64,000 nt of DNA, from NCBI GenBank assembly GCA_026874595.1, contig CM049306.1, positions 110,374,142 to 110,438,141 of the forward strand, written 5' to 3'. The translations under genes and the position numbers were made by a program. Below the pieces are notes generated by a model, which worked only from the letters and a program-made list of their open reading frames with translations, searched no databases and had not been told where the DNA came from. Below are positions 20,051 to 32,094 of this stretch, in pieces. The DNA is from Sipunculus nudus (Eukaryota > Annelida > Sipuncula > Golfingiida > Sipunculidae). Every line of letters starts with the position of its first letter. The stretch's first letter is position 1.

Positions 20051-22116
20051 AGTATTCAATTTAATGTGGAAGGATGGACCATGGGCCAAGAAACAAATAT
20101 ATTTGAAGGGGCGGCCCTTGTCGTGTTTTTTTTTTCTATTCGACCACCCGAAATGCCTCCAAATGTTCTCTACAAAATTTAATGAAGTTTTAGACCGTGG
20201 GCCATGGAAAGTGATTGTATTTTGTTTCGGATCGGTTAAATTCTTTGTTGGATTTGTTTTCTATCCAGCGTTTGTGAAGTTATGCGCTTTCAGGGGCTTT
20301 CAATATAGTTTACACTGTGATTTACCAAGGGGCACTTTGCCCCTCAAATGTAAGACCAAGGACGTTTTACAGCCTGATAAACTGCAGTATAATTGCCCCT
20401 GTGTCATCTATACACGACTATCATAACAAGACCTTATCTCTATTTATTAAAAGTTTATCAGACAGTTCTCAGAGGTAAGGGGTAAAATGTCGGGTTTACC
20501 ACTCGATCTAATCAATTACTGTGAAAAAAATGGTAACACTGTCGAGACATGCACAGTGAACAAAGGCTAAACATAGACCATGCATAAAACAGGTCACACT
20601 TTTATAAAAACTTCAATATAAAGGCACTGTATACAAACGTTTATTCTTATATAAATGCATCACGTGTTATACATACAGATAATACTATTCAAAATTTCCC
20701 TGAGCCGCCAAAAAATATCTAAACCTCATATGCAGTATATTACGAAGCGATGGAGTATCAAGGTATGATTTAGCAATTATCATAAACTAAAGATGCAGAG
20801 GGTCGGACCCAGAGACGGGGATGGAAATCGTAGCGTCCTTACACCGTTAAGCCCCATACAACCTGACATATTTCGTTCTTGATTTTTTGTGTTAAGATAT
20901 AATATTTTGCCAAACTGATCCTGACCATCTCTGATTCCACTCTCGTTTCCAGATTCTGGAACCACTCCTGATATAGGAACGTAGCCTTCGTAACAATATG
21001 TTGATAAATTTAATTGAATTCATTTCAGTTCTGGATGGGACTTTGCATTGGTTCGACGAGTTACTGCCATGTCTAACACAACAGATTCAGCAACGAAGGA
21101 CTTCTTCCAAGCAAATATCTTTTCAACAAACCATATCAACATACAGAGCTCTCCAGATCTTTATATAATATTACATACACGCACATGTGTACATGTATAT
21201 GAACTTATATATAAATATATGTTATGCATGAAAAATGAGCACATTGGTCACTTGGGGTTTACGTTATGTCATGTGAATATATGGCATTTTTATACATCAT
21301 GATATAAAAAAGATTTGTATATAAAAATGGAATTACAGATAATACTATAAACATTAAACTAATCTTTAAATCATAGAAGCATCGTCCATCACTTGCACTT
21401 TAAATCATACATACAAGCACACATGTATATAAATAGATCCTCGCATCCAGTCATTCATACGAACAATTTCTACATTCAGATACCTACTGACTAAAACCTC
21501 CAGGGTGCTCGTCTAAGTTCTACCATCACTAACACCAAAACCGTACGTGAAATATAGCTTCGTGTGGAGTCTTTTATCTCTTTATCTCTAACGTGAAGCA
21601 CCGTCAAACCATTTTCTTTCTCTCTGTGAGATCATACTGCATCATTTACCAGAGCGTGTATACATTCATCAACCAGTCAGAGACAACACTTGGACTAGGG
21701 GGGGGGGGGGGGGGCGGGGTTAGAAAATTTCTGCTGTTAAAATAAAAACACTTAATCAAGATGTAACGGTAATTGAGCAATTCTTTACAAATGAAAAAGA
21801 AATAAACAATTTAAAATATACAATTAATTAACAGAATAAGCACTTCTCCATAAACACAGCATCCGCCTAATTTTGTCTGTTCATGGAGAGGTTGAATTTG
21901 AGGAAAATAAGAAATTGGTAATTAAAATTATTAGCAAGTGAAATTGATAAAGGATGTGGCGTGTCTACCTCAATGGCTGTGAAAGTATGAGCTCTGCTCC
22001 TATATCATTCATAGAATGTCCATCTACCTCCCGGCGGCAGTTTACATTTATCTGACGTACACGAGTATATATAGTTATAAGATGATATGCAGGATAACTC
22101 TCTCTGACAAGGAATG
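20051..22116. other. Intergenic stretch downstream of HDHD5
   Basis: No coding exon was recognised. A poly-G run lies at about 21701-21716. This holds the 3' UTR and terminator of the minus-strand gene. No AATAAA was found in the first 200 bp past the stop; a GATAAA variant lies on the minus strand near 22050. Confidence 0.4.
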
Positions 22117-22507
22117 CTAGACCACATTCTCTCTGTCAAGGATGAACTCGACTGCTTTGTGCACGTCATCCTTGATTTTAAAGGGCTTGTATAGTTCGGA
22201 AGTGATCGGGAAGTCCCTGTGTCCCTTGTTGTGCTTCTCGTCATCAACTAATGAGTACTCGTCACTTCCGGGCTTGTACACACCGGTGCATACAAGAATG
22301 CCTTTAATTTCTTCTACCGTCTGCTCTGAGAGGCGCGCGTCCAGTGGAGTATTTCTTGACGCGGGGAGTTCAGGGTCGTATAATTCACTGGATTTCTTGC
22401 CGTCCTCCACGTTATCAATGACGTCAGAGTTTGAGACCCCTGTGCGCAGACGATGGACGTGACGTTGGTACAAGTTGGAACCAACGATGTCGGAATCAGG
22501 AGTATCT
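22117..22507 (-). CDS. HDHD5: HDHD5 terminal exon (HAD motif IV to stop)
   Basis: Acceptor GTTTTACAG|AGATAC, 391 bp including the stop (TAG at 22119-22117). It encodes DTPDSDIVGSNLYQ (motif IV aspartates), an acidic variable loop, then GILVCTGVYKPGSDEYSL, GHRDFPIT and a final VHKAVEFIL helix. Confidence 0.92.
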
Positions 22508-22734
22508 CTGTAAAACATGAAAAAAATATAAAATGCAGGTCTTTCATCATGTACAGTGAGTAATGAAATATGGTTATTCATGCAGAAAGTACAAAGAGTA
22601 AATGGTGTACCATAAGATACAGTCACCCATGAATTAAAATCATAAAACTAAGGAGGCAAAGGGTAGGCAAATTTTTTATCCAAGGCTTTCCTACAGGCAT
22701 ATACTTATATTTCAGTACATTGTTATTATTAAGA

Positions 22735-22777
<43 letters not shown>

Positions 22778-25537
22778 ATCAGGTCCATTAAAATGTTGGT
22801 TTTGCCTCGATTCCTTACAGGGTGCTCTATTTTTGTGGTGATTGTACGTGATGATGATAGTGATGATAATGTGATGATTGTACGTGATCATGATAATGTG
22901 ATGATTGTACGTGATGATGAACGTGATGTTGATAATGTGATGATTGTACTTGATGATAATTATGTGATGATTGCATGTGATGATAATAATGTGATCATTT
23001 TACGTGATGATAAAAATGTGGTGATTGTACGTGATGAAAATGTGATGATTGTACGTGATGATAACAATGTGATGATTGTACGTGATGAAAATCGTGACGA
23101 AGAAAATGTAATGATTGTACGTGATGATCGAGGTGATGATAACGTGATGATTGTACGTGATGATCGTGACAAAGATAATGTGAAGACTGATGATTGTACG
23201 TGATTATGATTGTGTTGATAATGTGATGATTGTACATGATAATAATCGTGATGACGATAATATGATGATTGTACGTGATGATTTTCGCGATTATGATAAT
23301 GTGATGATTGTACGTGATAATGATCGTGGTGATAATGTGATGATTGTACGTGATGATAATAATGTGAAGGTTGTAGCTAATTAAAATTTGATGTTTGTGT
23401 GTGATGATAATGTGATGATTGTAAGTGATGATAATAATGTTATGATTGTACGTGATGATAATAATGTGATGATTGTACCTAATTAAAATGTGATGATTGT
23501 GTGTGTTGATAATGTGATGATAGTACATGATGATGATGATCGTGATGATGATAATTTGATGATTGTACGTAATGATGACCGTGGTGATGATATGATGATG
23601 GCACGCACCATTGTTAGAGCTGAAGAGAATGTTTTGTAGGTTCCTTTGCATTTTTGCATATTTCTACGTATAATGACCGACTAATAAGTGAAAAAATAAA
23701 TCGCACGATATATTTGGTTCCCAAAGTCCGTAGTACAACTGTGTGTTTGTGTGCGTGTGTGTGTGTAGTCTAACGTGACTCACCCGATGAGATACATGCG
23801 TTTGATGGGTTCGTTAATTCCAAGCTTCCTTGCCTCTCTGGTGATACAGTGCTCGGCGTACCGGAATGTTATCTCGCTGGGTTTACCGATCAGTGACGTA
23901 TACTTCAGCTCCCGGCCGCTCACTTTCTGTTTATTAAATAAATGATCCTATTAGATCTATGAAGATCTTAACTGATCTGAATGCTGTAATAAAAACAAGC
24001 CAGAATCAGATTCAATGTTGGAAATCCAGAATCTAGGGGTTTACCGTCCAATTTGATTGAAATATGTATTGTATCCCTCATGTATGTGTGTGTGCGCGCG
24101 TGTGTGCGTGTGTGGGGGGGGGGGGGGTATGTGGGTGGGTGAGTGTGTGGGTGTATGTATGTAGAAGGTTTGTGAAGCAACTTATTATAAGACATGTGTA
24201 GCCCCAGTGTTTTACATTACAGATACAGATATATGGGCAATCGAAGGAAATTCCGGAAAATTCTGAAGTGGCCTGAGTGAAGTCACGTGGAGCAGAAATT
24301 TCGTTCTACCAGTAAAGCCAAAACTGTTATAATGTGGAAGTATATTACGCTTATTACGGATGCTTAATTAAAAGATGTTTTTGAAGCAATAAAATAAATT
24401 TAATTTGTACTCACCAGATAAAGAGCTTCAAGGCAAAGCAGGAAAGCCCCATGGCCGTATCTGAAACAACATAAATACACACTTAGTCATGTGTGTTTAT
24501 CACATAAGTATATTGATTGCTGAATAATTTACGTAAGAAATTGTACTTATATTTTTCTCTGAATCAAAACAATACAGATAGTTAAAAGTTTGTGCAAAGA
24601 TGGTATGCGAATGCAGAAATTAGGTCTCAGAGATGAGAGACCCTTTGTGGATGTTTGTAAAATTTGCAAAGTCACAGCGCCACCTACCGGGGCATGCAGG
24701 CAAGATCCATGAACTGGAGGTCCATGTTGCAGGCCAGGATTGGCAGGTGAACCTCGGGATAGGTCTCCGGAGCTTTGTCTGGCTTGCCGTCTGTCACCAG
24801 CAGATCGACCAGCACCTGCAGGGCTTGGTCCCATTTCTTCGGCTCCCCCAGCAGCACGATGGCTTCAACACGAGGGAACTCTTTCTCCTCGTAGCCCCCG
24901 GCAGCCTGTAACACACGGTACAGAAACAGCTTATACCTGCTGCTGGTATCATGCGTCACGGGTGTCACGTGTTGCCCATCAGCTGCCAGGTAAATCTTAT
25001 ATAAAGGTAGTTCATTAACAGTAAGGTACTCTGTGTTTTCATATTTAAAGGTTTTACATTTCTTTTTTTCTAACTCTCTGTCACCGTCTGGTGAATTTAT
25101 TTTCCTTTTTGTAATTGCCCTTTAGAATGTATACATTTGGTGATGCGAAACAACATTTTTTATAATATACTGACTGAAAATATGATTTTAATCTGCAGTC
25201 TTGTGACCATGCAGCTTTTGTTTTGACAGTTGAGGTAAAGTAATATTAGGTAATTTTTAGGCAAGCTAAAGGTATCGTCTTTACAGCGTGGAGTATCAGT
25301 CCGATTTTAACTGCAAGGGGTACCAGTCGGTTTTAAACAGTGCGTGTTTAACACTTACGTTTCTCTTTCTGTTGTCATGGTCGACGACATCCAGCAGAGG
25401 GTACGAGTCCACGATCTCATCTAGGGTGCAAAAATTGGTGAAACCAAGTCTGATGGCAGTTAAAGAAGCTGTCCATGTATAATACGTATACGGTATGTTC
25501 ATCGAACCATTTAAATTATTATATCTGTCTGATTATA

Positions 25538-25587
<50 letters not shown>

Positions 25588-27217
25588 GGTTTCCGCCAGG
25601 GTTGAAAAAGTGTGTCCGTTTTTACTGTGTGACATGGAGTGAACCTAGCGGGGGGGGCGAAGCCCCCACTGGGGGAGGGTGTGGGAGTGGGTTCCCCCCT
25701 CCCACGGTGTGGAAATTTTACAAAATCAAGGTTGAAAACAACGTTTCTGATGTTCTTTTTCAGCTTAGTATCACGCCCATGGAAGGCGTAAAAATATACA
25801 AGTAAAACAGTAAAATATTCGTTAGGCCTTCATGTGATGCAGCATGCACGTACAAGTCGTGTCTCCCTGCCATATGTGGGCCCACAAACTGGCCTTTTAC
25901 TTAACTATTCCTTGGAAAGGATTCGCCTAAACATCTGTTTTGGAAACTTGCGCAAACCGAATTGACGAAGATAAATATAATAAATATAGGGCCTGTTCTG
26001 CCCAAGTTATGTCCACATTGTTTGTTTTTATTATATCGTGCACGCTTCCTGTGTATCCCCAAGCTATTGACCAATTCAACATACCCCTCCAGGGACTAAC
26101 GGTTTCCCGCGCTCCCAGATTACCCGCGCCTGGTGCTTACCGCGTGATCTCCGCTGACCGGGTGTTCACGATGGGCCCGCACTACAGCCGGCGTTTTGTC
26201 GGCTGCTGCAACGCATTCAACGGTCGGCTGCTTTTCTCAAAGTTAAATGACAAAAAATATATATTGCTGTCGCATGCTTTTACTTAAAATTCGTGCAATA
26301 TCCTTGAAATTTAGTGTGTTAGGCCTACTTGTTATAGGCCCAACATTTGATTCTGCGAAATCCCTGATTGCGATCGTGTCCGAGACGGCCTAATCATTGA
26401 CCAGCATAACCTGTTTCTGCACGTGTGACATTCAGTTGAATTATTCAGAACTTCCTCGGACGCTATTGGCTGCATTTGCCACAAGTTTTTATTTCAATAG
26501 GGAATTCCCTCATGAATATTCGCACATAGAACAGCGCATTCACTACGCTCCGGCCTTTTGAAATTTGTTCGGTAAAGTCAAGACAAAAGCCCTTTGCATT
26601 GTGACCTCGCTGCAAGGCTCGCGGTATGTTAATATGTCAAAGCAGCGATGTCCACAGCGACTGCATGATGAAAATGATTCACCTTCTTCAAATTTTGAAA
26701 AATATATTATCACAACCAAATAAAACACAAATTTAATTTCCATTATCGATAGGTTTATCATTTTTACTGACTACAGAGACTGAATGTACGGTTGTCGAAC
26801 GATTAATTATAATATCACACCTTTGGCCGGTAGCGCATGTTCAGGGCCGACATCGTACGTCCGACATCGTACGTCCACAACCTATGGTTACACAACTGAT
26901 TACCTTCTCCAGAAAATTAAATGGCGAGACAGCATAAAAACTATTTGCGCAGATGTTGTACATGTATAAGGAATCTTTTTACTGATCTATTCTTTTCAAA
27001 GTTTTTCAGACATTGTCAGGACAGTGACTGAGTGGCACCGAACAGGCGACTGGGGCGCGCAAATCTGATACATAGTTTGAAGATGATGAAGACAGCACGA
27101 CACTCGTGCTTGAGTTATTATTAAGCTCTCTCAGCCTCTTTGGCTGGGGGAATTTTTAATGACCCTCGCGGGGGAAAGAGTCCGTTTACCGGCCTAAATT
27201 TTAGGGTCGCGGAAACC

Positions 27218-27268
<51 letters not shown>

Positions 27269-27845
27269 GTTTTTTTTTTGCTTATACATAGATAAATGAA
27301 ATATAATTTGAATATATTAAGATACATCTTCTTTCACTCTGTAAAATGGATCGTTTTAACGAATAGTAACTTGTTATTTTTATCGTAAGGATACTCTGTG
27401 GCGATGTCGTGGATCTTGCCCTGTCCGACAATCAGACAGTGCTTGCTGTGGTACTTGGTGAACACCTCCAGGGGGCCTTGACACTGGACCATTTGCTCCG
27501 GGCTTACTTCCGTTCCGATCCATCCCGCTATTTGAGCCGCCTTGTCCTGATTCCTGTTCAGGGCGTTCGTGACAAAACATACGGGCACTCTGAACTGGCC
27601 GCTCTCGTCCTTGAGCAGATCGAAAGCTTTCTGGGTGGGCGGCAGAGCTCGGGTTCCACGGGCAAGGACGCCGTCTACATCAAAACAGATGCCGAAGTTC
27701 ACCTGAAATGATAACGGAAATATCATGCATATGAAGATATTATATAGCAGAAAGCATGACGAATTTTTTTTTTGTTAAACTATTTCACAGATGGTTTTAT
27801 ACCATTACTCTTAAATGTCTACCCAAAATATCACGTTGAAAGCCC

Positions 27846-27904
<59 letters not shown>

Positions 27905-29547
27905 TAATATTGAGTTGTTTTACGTATAAACATTTATTATGATCATTCTAATAATAAGGTGAATTCCGTCTTCATCAGTTCGCGTTTTGTTGTGTTGGTA
28001 TTTGTTCAGGGCTGTCAGTGCATCGAAAGCCAGTGCTCAGCACTCTTTACAGGTCATTGTTCTAGTTCTGCGCATATTATTTTACATCCATTTATTTGTT
28101 CTTGTCATTTATATCGTTGCAGATCCCCCCCCCCCCCCAACATAAAAAAAAAATCCGCGTGTTCCTGCTTTATCCTTAATTATCATCACCACTTATACCT
28201 AACTAGCTTGGGTTCGAAACAATATCTCCGGAATATCATATATACATGTTACGCTGTACAACTGAATAGCTGGTGAAACAAAGCTCTTGTACGACATGAT
28301 TTTATGACCGAGCAGAAAGATTACTTAGTTCTCTACATAACCTGCTTATCAATTTTCAGTGCACGTGCACTTATCTAACTATTACATTTGACAAATGGAA
28401 TCATAAACAAGGCATGTCTGTATCACGCTGTAGGTGACTAAGTGCAAGGTCTCTGCACAAAACACTGTATTGACATGGTCCCGGTAAAAGTAGTCTGTAA
28501 AATCAGATGTCCTGAAACGACACGGGTTTTTGGTTACGTTGATCTGTAAAGCCGGCCGTCTTCGATACGTCTGCGTTACGTTTTCAATACCGTTGCGTTA
28601 TGGGTACAAAGTATTACATTGCGTTTTCATGGGTCGAACGCAAAATTTAGAACAGTCTATAATTTCTGAACAAACCCCAGAGAGATCATAGAAAGAAAAG
28701 TGGGGTTTGCCACGCGTGTAAACGTAACGCAACGTCTTCGGAAGTGATCGCAAACGTATAAGTCGACCGGCCAACCCTCTGAAATGTACTTATAAACGAC
28801 TTTAAATTCTGAGAACTTAATTGGAACACGGCCATTATTTCTAGTGCGGTTGCCATTGAACAAAGTATGCATCTTTCAGACTTATCGTTTTATTTTCTCT
28901 CGCTTTTAGGTTTCGCGCGGCCAATGGTTCATAGGTCATCCCCATCATAGCCTCCAAATAAAAAAAAAAAGAAGAAATCGATCCGAACAAAATTTAACGC
29001 CAATCTCTTTTCAATCAACAACGACCTAGACTTTACCCCGCGGAATGTGAAAAAGTCATATTTTATATTCGATCATTTTTCTTTACGCAAATGTCTGTGC
29101 CATCCTAGAATCCATGGACCTAATTGCGAATTGTAAAAGCGAATCTAAAATTCCCGCATGCAAAAGTACAACTAATTCAGCGTGAGCCGCCTTTTGCCTT
29201 TACGCAGTGAAGCAGTTTTTATGGTCTCAGATAAATCAATCTTTTGCTTGTGCATGTTGACTTGTCTTTTTCGTTTAGTTCATCGTGTCGTAAATGTAAA
29301 ACTTCACACGGCCGAGGAAAAGTATCAGCTAACACCGTTAAATGTCTCCCTCGGTATCTCCTGCCCAAGGCAAACATAAACTATTAAATATTAAAATATA
29401 AGAGACATTGAAATATTAACAGACCTGTTTTCTATTGTTCTGCACTACCCCTTTCGCCTTTAACAACTCATTGATGGTTTTCTTGCTCATTTTGGGCATC
29501 GAATTCTTCCTTTCCATCTTCGCTGTAAAATTGCAGTTTACGTCCAT
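22117..29547 (-). CDS. HDHD5: HDHD5 (CECR5)-like HAD-superfamily hydrolase, seven exons
   Basis: CDS joins 29547-29425, 27702-27395, 25449-25359, 24905-24688, 24460-24415, 23926-23784 and 22507-22117. Every intron is GT-AG, all phases agree, and the total is 1,320 nt, or 439 aa plus stop (human HDHD5 is 423 aa). HAD motifs: FDVDGVL with D49 and D51 (motif I), FVTNA around residue 86 (motif II), LIGKPS with K277 (motif III), GDTPDSD with D311 and D316 (motif IV). ILVCTGVYKPGS near the C-terminus is also typical of this family. HDHD5 proteins resemble class II HAD phosphatases and the human one is mitochondrial; the substrate is not established. The first 41 residues are Lys- and Asn-rich with no clear presequence. 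The start was chosen as the first ATG after the predicted transcription start, with G at -3 and +4. No disruptions were seen. Confidence 0.93.
22738..22775. repeat. (TA)n microsatellite in HDHD5 intron 6
   Basis: About 18 AT units. Confidence 0.95.
22838..23600. repeat. GAT-rich imperfect minisatellite in HDHD5 intron 6
   Basis: Variants of GTGATGATTGTACGTGATGAT recur with insertions of GATAAT-type triplets for about 760 bp. Long open frames on both strands (up to 218 codons on the minus strand) arise because most changes keep a three-base rhythm. No sign of a real protein. Confidence 0.9.
23784..23926 (-). CDS. HDHD5: HDHD5 exon 6 (HAD motif III)
   Basis: Acceptor TAAACAG|AAAGTG, donor CATCGG|GTGAGT, 143 bp, phase 0 to phase 2. 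It encodes KVSGRELKYTSLIGKPSEIT, with the motif III lysine, and ends KRMYLIG at the start of motif IV. Confidence 0.92.
24060..24165. repeat. GT/G-rich low-complexity tract
   Basis: (GT)n with GCGC, then a run of about 14 G and GGGT repeats, in the intron between exons 6 and 5. Confidence 0.85.
24415..24460 (-). CDS. HDHD5: HDHD5 exon 5 (46-bp mini exon)
   Basis: Acceptor GTTTCAG|ATACGG, donor TATCTG|GTGAGT. It completes Arg247 and adds YGHGAFLLCLEALYL, matching FGHG.FLLCLE in the family. It carries phase from 2 to 0. Confidence 0.9.
24688..24905 (-). CDS. HDHD5: HDHD5 exon 4 (cap region)
   Basis: Acceptor GTTACAG|GCTGCC, donor CCCCG|GTAGGT, 218 bp, phase 0 to phase 2. It encodes FPRVEAIVLLGEPKKWDQAL and LPILACNMDLQFMDLACMPR, the substrate-cap segment characteristic of HDHD5 proteins. 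Confidence 0.93.
25359..25449 (-). CDS. HDHD5: HDHD5 exon 3
   Basis: Acceptor CCATCAG|ACTTGG, donor AAAC|GTAAGT, 91 bp, phase 2 to phase 0. It encodes LGFTNFCTLDEIVDSYPLLD, which corresponds to the LGF..VVTVDEL..FP.LD block of vertebrate HDHD5 and so fixes the acceptor. The intron on its 5' side carries the hAT-like insertion at 25585-27220. Confidence 0.88.
25540..25584. repeat. (TA)n left of the intronic transposon
   Basis: About 22 TA units ending directly at the CAGGG terminus of the inserted element. Confidence 0.95.
25585..27220. mobile_element. hAT-like transposon in HDHD5 intron 2
   Basis: 1,636 bp with terminal inverted repeats CAGGGTTTCCGC at the left and GCGGAAACCCTG at the right, followed on both sides by (TA)n. 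The CAGGG terminus is typical of hAT elements. The 8-bp duplication cannot be verified because both flanks are TA repeat. No full transposase is present; a + strand ATG at about 26633 reads MSKQR, similar to the start of some hAT TTF-finger proteins, but the frame closes soon. It may be a deletion derivative. It sits between exons 3 and 2 and does not touch splice sites. Confidence 0.75.
27221..27265. repeat. (TA)n right of the intronic transposon
   Basis: Continues the microsatellite that was split by the insertion. Confidence 0.95.
27395..27702 (-). CDS. HDHD5: HDHD5 exon 2 (HAD motifs I and II)
   Basis: Acceptor CATTTCAG|GTGAAC, donor ACAGA|GTATCC, 308 bp, phase 0 to phase 2. It encodes residues 42-144, including the nucleophile and acid/base aspartates of CFDVDGVL and the CFVTNALNRN motif. 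The reading frame stays open past the donor to 27334 by chance; homology to the family stops at the donor. Confidence 0.93.
27850..27902. repeat. (TA)n in HDHD5 intron 1
   Basis: About 26 TA units. Confidence 0.95.
29425..29547 (-). CDS. HDHD5: HDHD5 exon 1 (coding part)
   Basis: 41 codons from ATG at 29547 to CAG|GTCTGT. It ends in phase 0 and joins directly to VNFGICFDVDG in exon 2. The open frame continues upstream to a TTG at 29613, so a longer N-terminus would need a non-ATG start. Lys-rich, poorly conserved N-terminal extension. Confidence 0.75.
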
Positions 29548-29661
29548 TTCGATCACTTTTTTCACTTTTGATGAAGATTCAACAATCGATATGTCTACAC
29601 GGATAAGGTTCAATAGTCACAAAAATCTGAGTGCGCTTTCGCTGGAGCCCGCTTTATATAC
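29548..29661 (-). promoter_or_regulatory. HDHD5: HDHD5 core promoter and 5' UTR
   Basis: On the minus strand GTATATAAAGC at 29661-29651 is a strong TATA box. CTCAGATT follows with its A at 29628, about 32 bp downstream, matching an initiator at the right spacing. This predicts an 81-nt 5' UTR without upstream ATG before the start at 29547. A TATA promoter is unusual for a housekeeping-type mitochondrial enzyme. Confidence 0.65.
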
Positions 29662-30145
29662 AGGTCCACGCTGTTTACAGTGGTACAGTATCTTAATCAC
29701 GTGTTCATGTTGACAAGAGGCCAGCGATAAACAGATCACATGACAGTTTCAACCAATCCGACCAGAGCGTTAACACGTCAACAATTTAGGAATAGTGTCA
29801 GCATTGCCAGCTGAGATGTAAACTGAAAATATGTTTACCCGAAGCTGAACGCGGATTGAGATGATGCATGAGACAGTACATTATCTGAGTCAATGTCACT
29901 GCAGAAAATGCATGCTCACGTGTTTACTGTGGTCATAAACCCGGACAGTCACGTTCATGAAAAAAAAATGAATAATAAGCAAAGAAACAGGCAAAAGTCT
30001 TCACTTTTATGAAAGATCGGAACAGAGTAACAAAAAGTATTTTTCAATACCAATAATAAAACTTCCATTGAGATCCTTATTTAATGTATGCGCTAGTTTG
30101 AACCATAACCTTTTGTAAAAGTGAACTGAGTGTGCTGGTCTCACT

Positions 30146-30188
<43 letters not shown>

Positions 30189-31139
30189 ATGGTGTATGTG
30201 TGAGAAGTGAGGATGCAATTGGAATGTGAGACTAGCGTGTAACAGACTGGACAATTGTATGTGTCTGATGTATATTCTACAGTCATTTGGACACACACAA
30301 ATATTTGCATATCTACACCCCCCCCCCCCCCCCCCCCCCCCCAAACTATCTCCAGTCCTTATTCATTTGAGTAAACTGCGCAGATAACAGGCAAAGTACG
30401 TCGATACGTGATGGGTACAAAGTTCCAGCACCTCTGTCCTTGGCCCAGGTCTAATGATCAACCACAGCGGAATAAAAGACAATAAGAGCGGTCTGACGTG
30501 ATAACTATAAAGCAACGTAACAACTCTGTGCACATTGTATATCTAACACGTGTTTGCCGCGTGGTCAAGCGCGTGAGCTCATAGTTACAACCTATAAAAT
30601 ATCGTCAGCCCTGACAATGTAATTATCGACCTGCTGATCTCTTTTGTTTCTATTTTTAGCTGATTGTCGGGAGTGAATGTATATGATTTATAACGAAAAC
30701 AAGGAATGATTACTGTGAGGTTAACCGCTTTGTCATTAACTTAAGACAAAACATGTAGGCCTATTTCCATGGTTAACTTGAAAGACTATGCAGGCCCGTA
30801 CAACTATTTTCAGCAATATATTCCTATATAGCGATTATAGCAGTTCCAAATAGTTACCACAATAAAAAAAAACCTTTGAAATTAGATGGCCGGTATAGAT
30901 GTTCTATAATTCTCGATAAATCTGTCAGTCTTTCAGATGCCTCTCGATCTGAACACACAAGCACGCACAAAAAAACAGACATTTTCGCGTACACTTATTA
31001 CCGTGTTCCGAATTTCAAACTTGTCAGATGATAAAAGCCCATATTTATAGAAGGAAAAGTTTCTGATATATGAATATTAAATGGATGATATAAAAATATA
31101 CATGCAAGCGACTGTCCTCGTAAACGTCTGAAAAACATT
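29662..31139. other. HDHD5 upstream region
   Basis: No gene was recognised. (GT)n lies at about 30150-30186 and a C run of about 26 at 30317-30342. Any distal promoter elements would lie here, but none can be named with support. Confidence 0.4.
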
Positions 31140-31143
31140 TTAA

Positions 31144-31610
31144 AGGTGCCCATTCACCTATACCTTTTGAAAAAGATTTTTTTGTGATTTCTGGCTTACT
31201 CTGTGTTTATATTAATGGTCTAAGGGTAATTCTGGTTATGAAAAGTTCTTACATGGCCTCCATAAAGGATGTATGAAATTGTTTATCAACAACATGTTTG
31301 TAAACACAGCAATGTTGACAAACGGGAAAAACATGTAACCTAAGGTGGTAGGTTGCATATATGCGAAGGTAGAAAGGCCACATGTTGCTGAAAGCCTTTT
31401 ACAAAGGTCTGGCTTATCTGACTTGCTGCCAGATGCCCTTGTTGAATTTGTTTGGATTATTTTGGCGGGCCTTAACATATTAAAAAGACGTTGATATAAA
31501 CTAAACAATCAGCCTGTGAGCGGTGATATCTACATTTTCTGGCCTTGTTTTATAAAAGCTCCGAGGGGTTACCTTTAGTTTATAAAGGTTAGATAGGTGA
31601 TTGGGCCCCT
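31144..31610. mobile_element. TTAA-flanked MITE (piggyBac-like)
   Basis: 467 bp with terminal inverted repeats AGGTGCCCATTCACCTAT at the left and ATAGGTGATTGGGCCCCT at the right, 16 of 18 complementary. TTAA at 31140-31143 and 31611-31614 flanks both ends, the target duplication of piggyBac-type elements. No transposase is present. Confidence 0.7.
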
Positions 31611-31614
31611 TTAA

Positions 31615-32090
31615 GTGTGGACAAGCCGTCTACCGCACGTCACCGGGTACATCTCCAGATAAATTGAATGGAAGATTAAGAAAAGCATTCCCTTACGTTA
31701 TAATATAATATTAATAGATATAATAAATAATAATATTCACAGAATTATTTGTAAAATAGATGAAGTCTTTTGATTGTCTTCTGACAATCCGTGGATAAGC
31801 ACACTTTGATTCGTTCATCACTTTAAATTGTCCTCCCGTAGTAAATAAGCTTCAGGCAGACCGCCATGGTACGTGACATCGACGACAGGACGGTGGTTTG
31901 ATATTGGGTGACCAATTTCCCGCCCAGGCCACTTGTATTCATTATAAGAGTCAACGTCCTCAGGTTATCACTTGTCGTTAAGCGGCAAGGACACTCATAC
32001 TCAAGGCCGCCCTGTCACCTTATTTACTATCAGCTTTTAAATAATATCTTAATCCGTCCATAAACGTCTATTTTCTTTAAATTCATCAAG
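31615..32090. other. Unannotated spacer
   Basis: Nothing recognisable was seen. Confidence 0.4.
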
Positions 32091-32094
32091 AGAT

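Noticed and set aside
19944-20426. Plus-strand 160-codon open frame
   Set aside because: Its first part is antisense to the LINE RT fragment; the remainder has no family resemblance.
22995-23651. Minus-strand 218-codon open frame rich in His and Ile
   Set aside because: Lies entirely in the GAT-rich minisatellite within an HDHD5 intron; the openness is explained by the repeat.
25359-25420. Shorter exon 3 using the CCCTAG acceptor at 25421
   Set aside because: It would leave out the LGF..TLDE block and no upstream donor has the required phase; the acceptor at 25450 gives both.
27334-27394. Extension of HDHD5 exon 2 past 27395
   Set aside because: Frame is open but similarity to HDHD5 ends exactly at the GTATCC donor and resumes at LGFTNFCTLDE in exon 3.
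29548-29613. Longer HDHD5 N-terminus starting at 29613
   Set aside because: The codon at 29613 is TTG; the first ATG after the predicted start site is at 29547 and has a good context.
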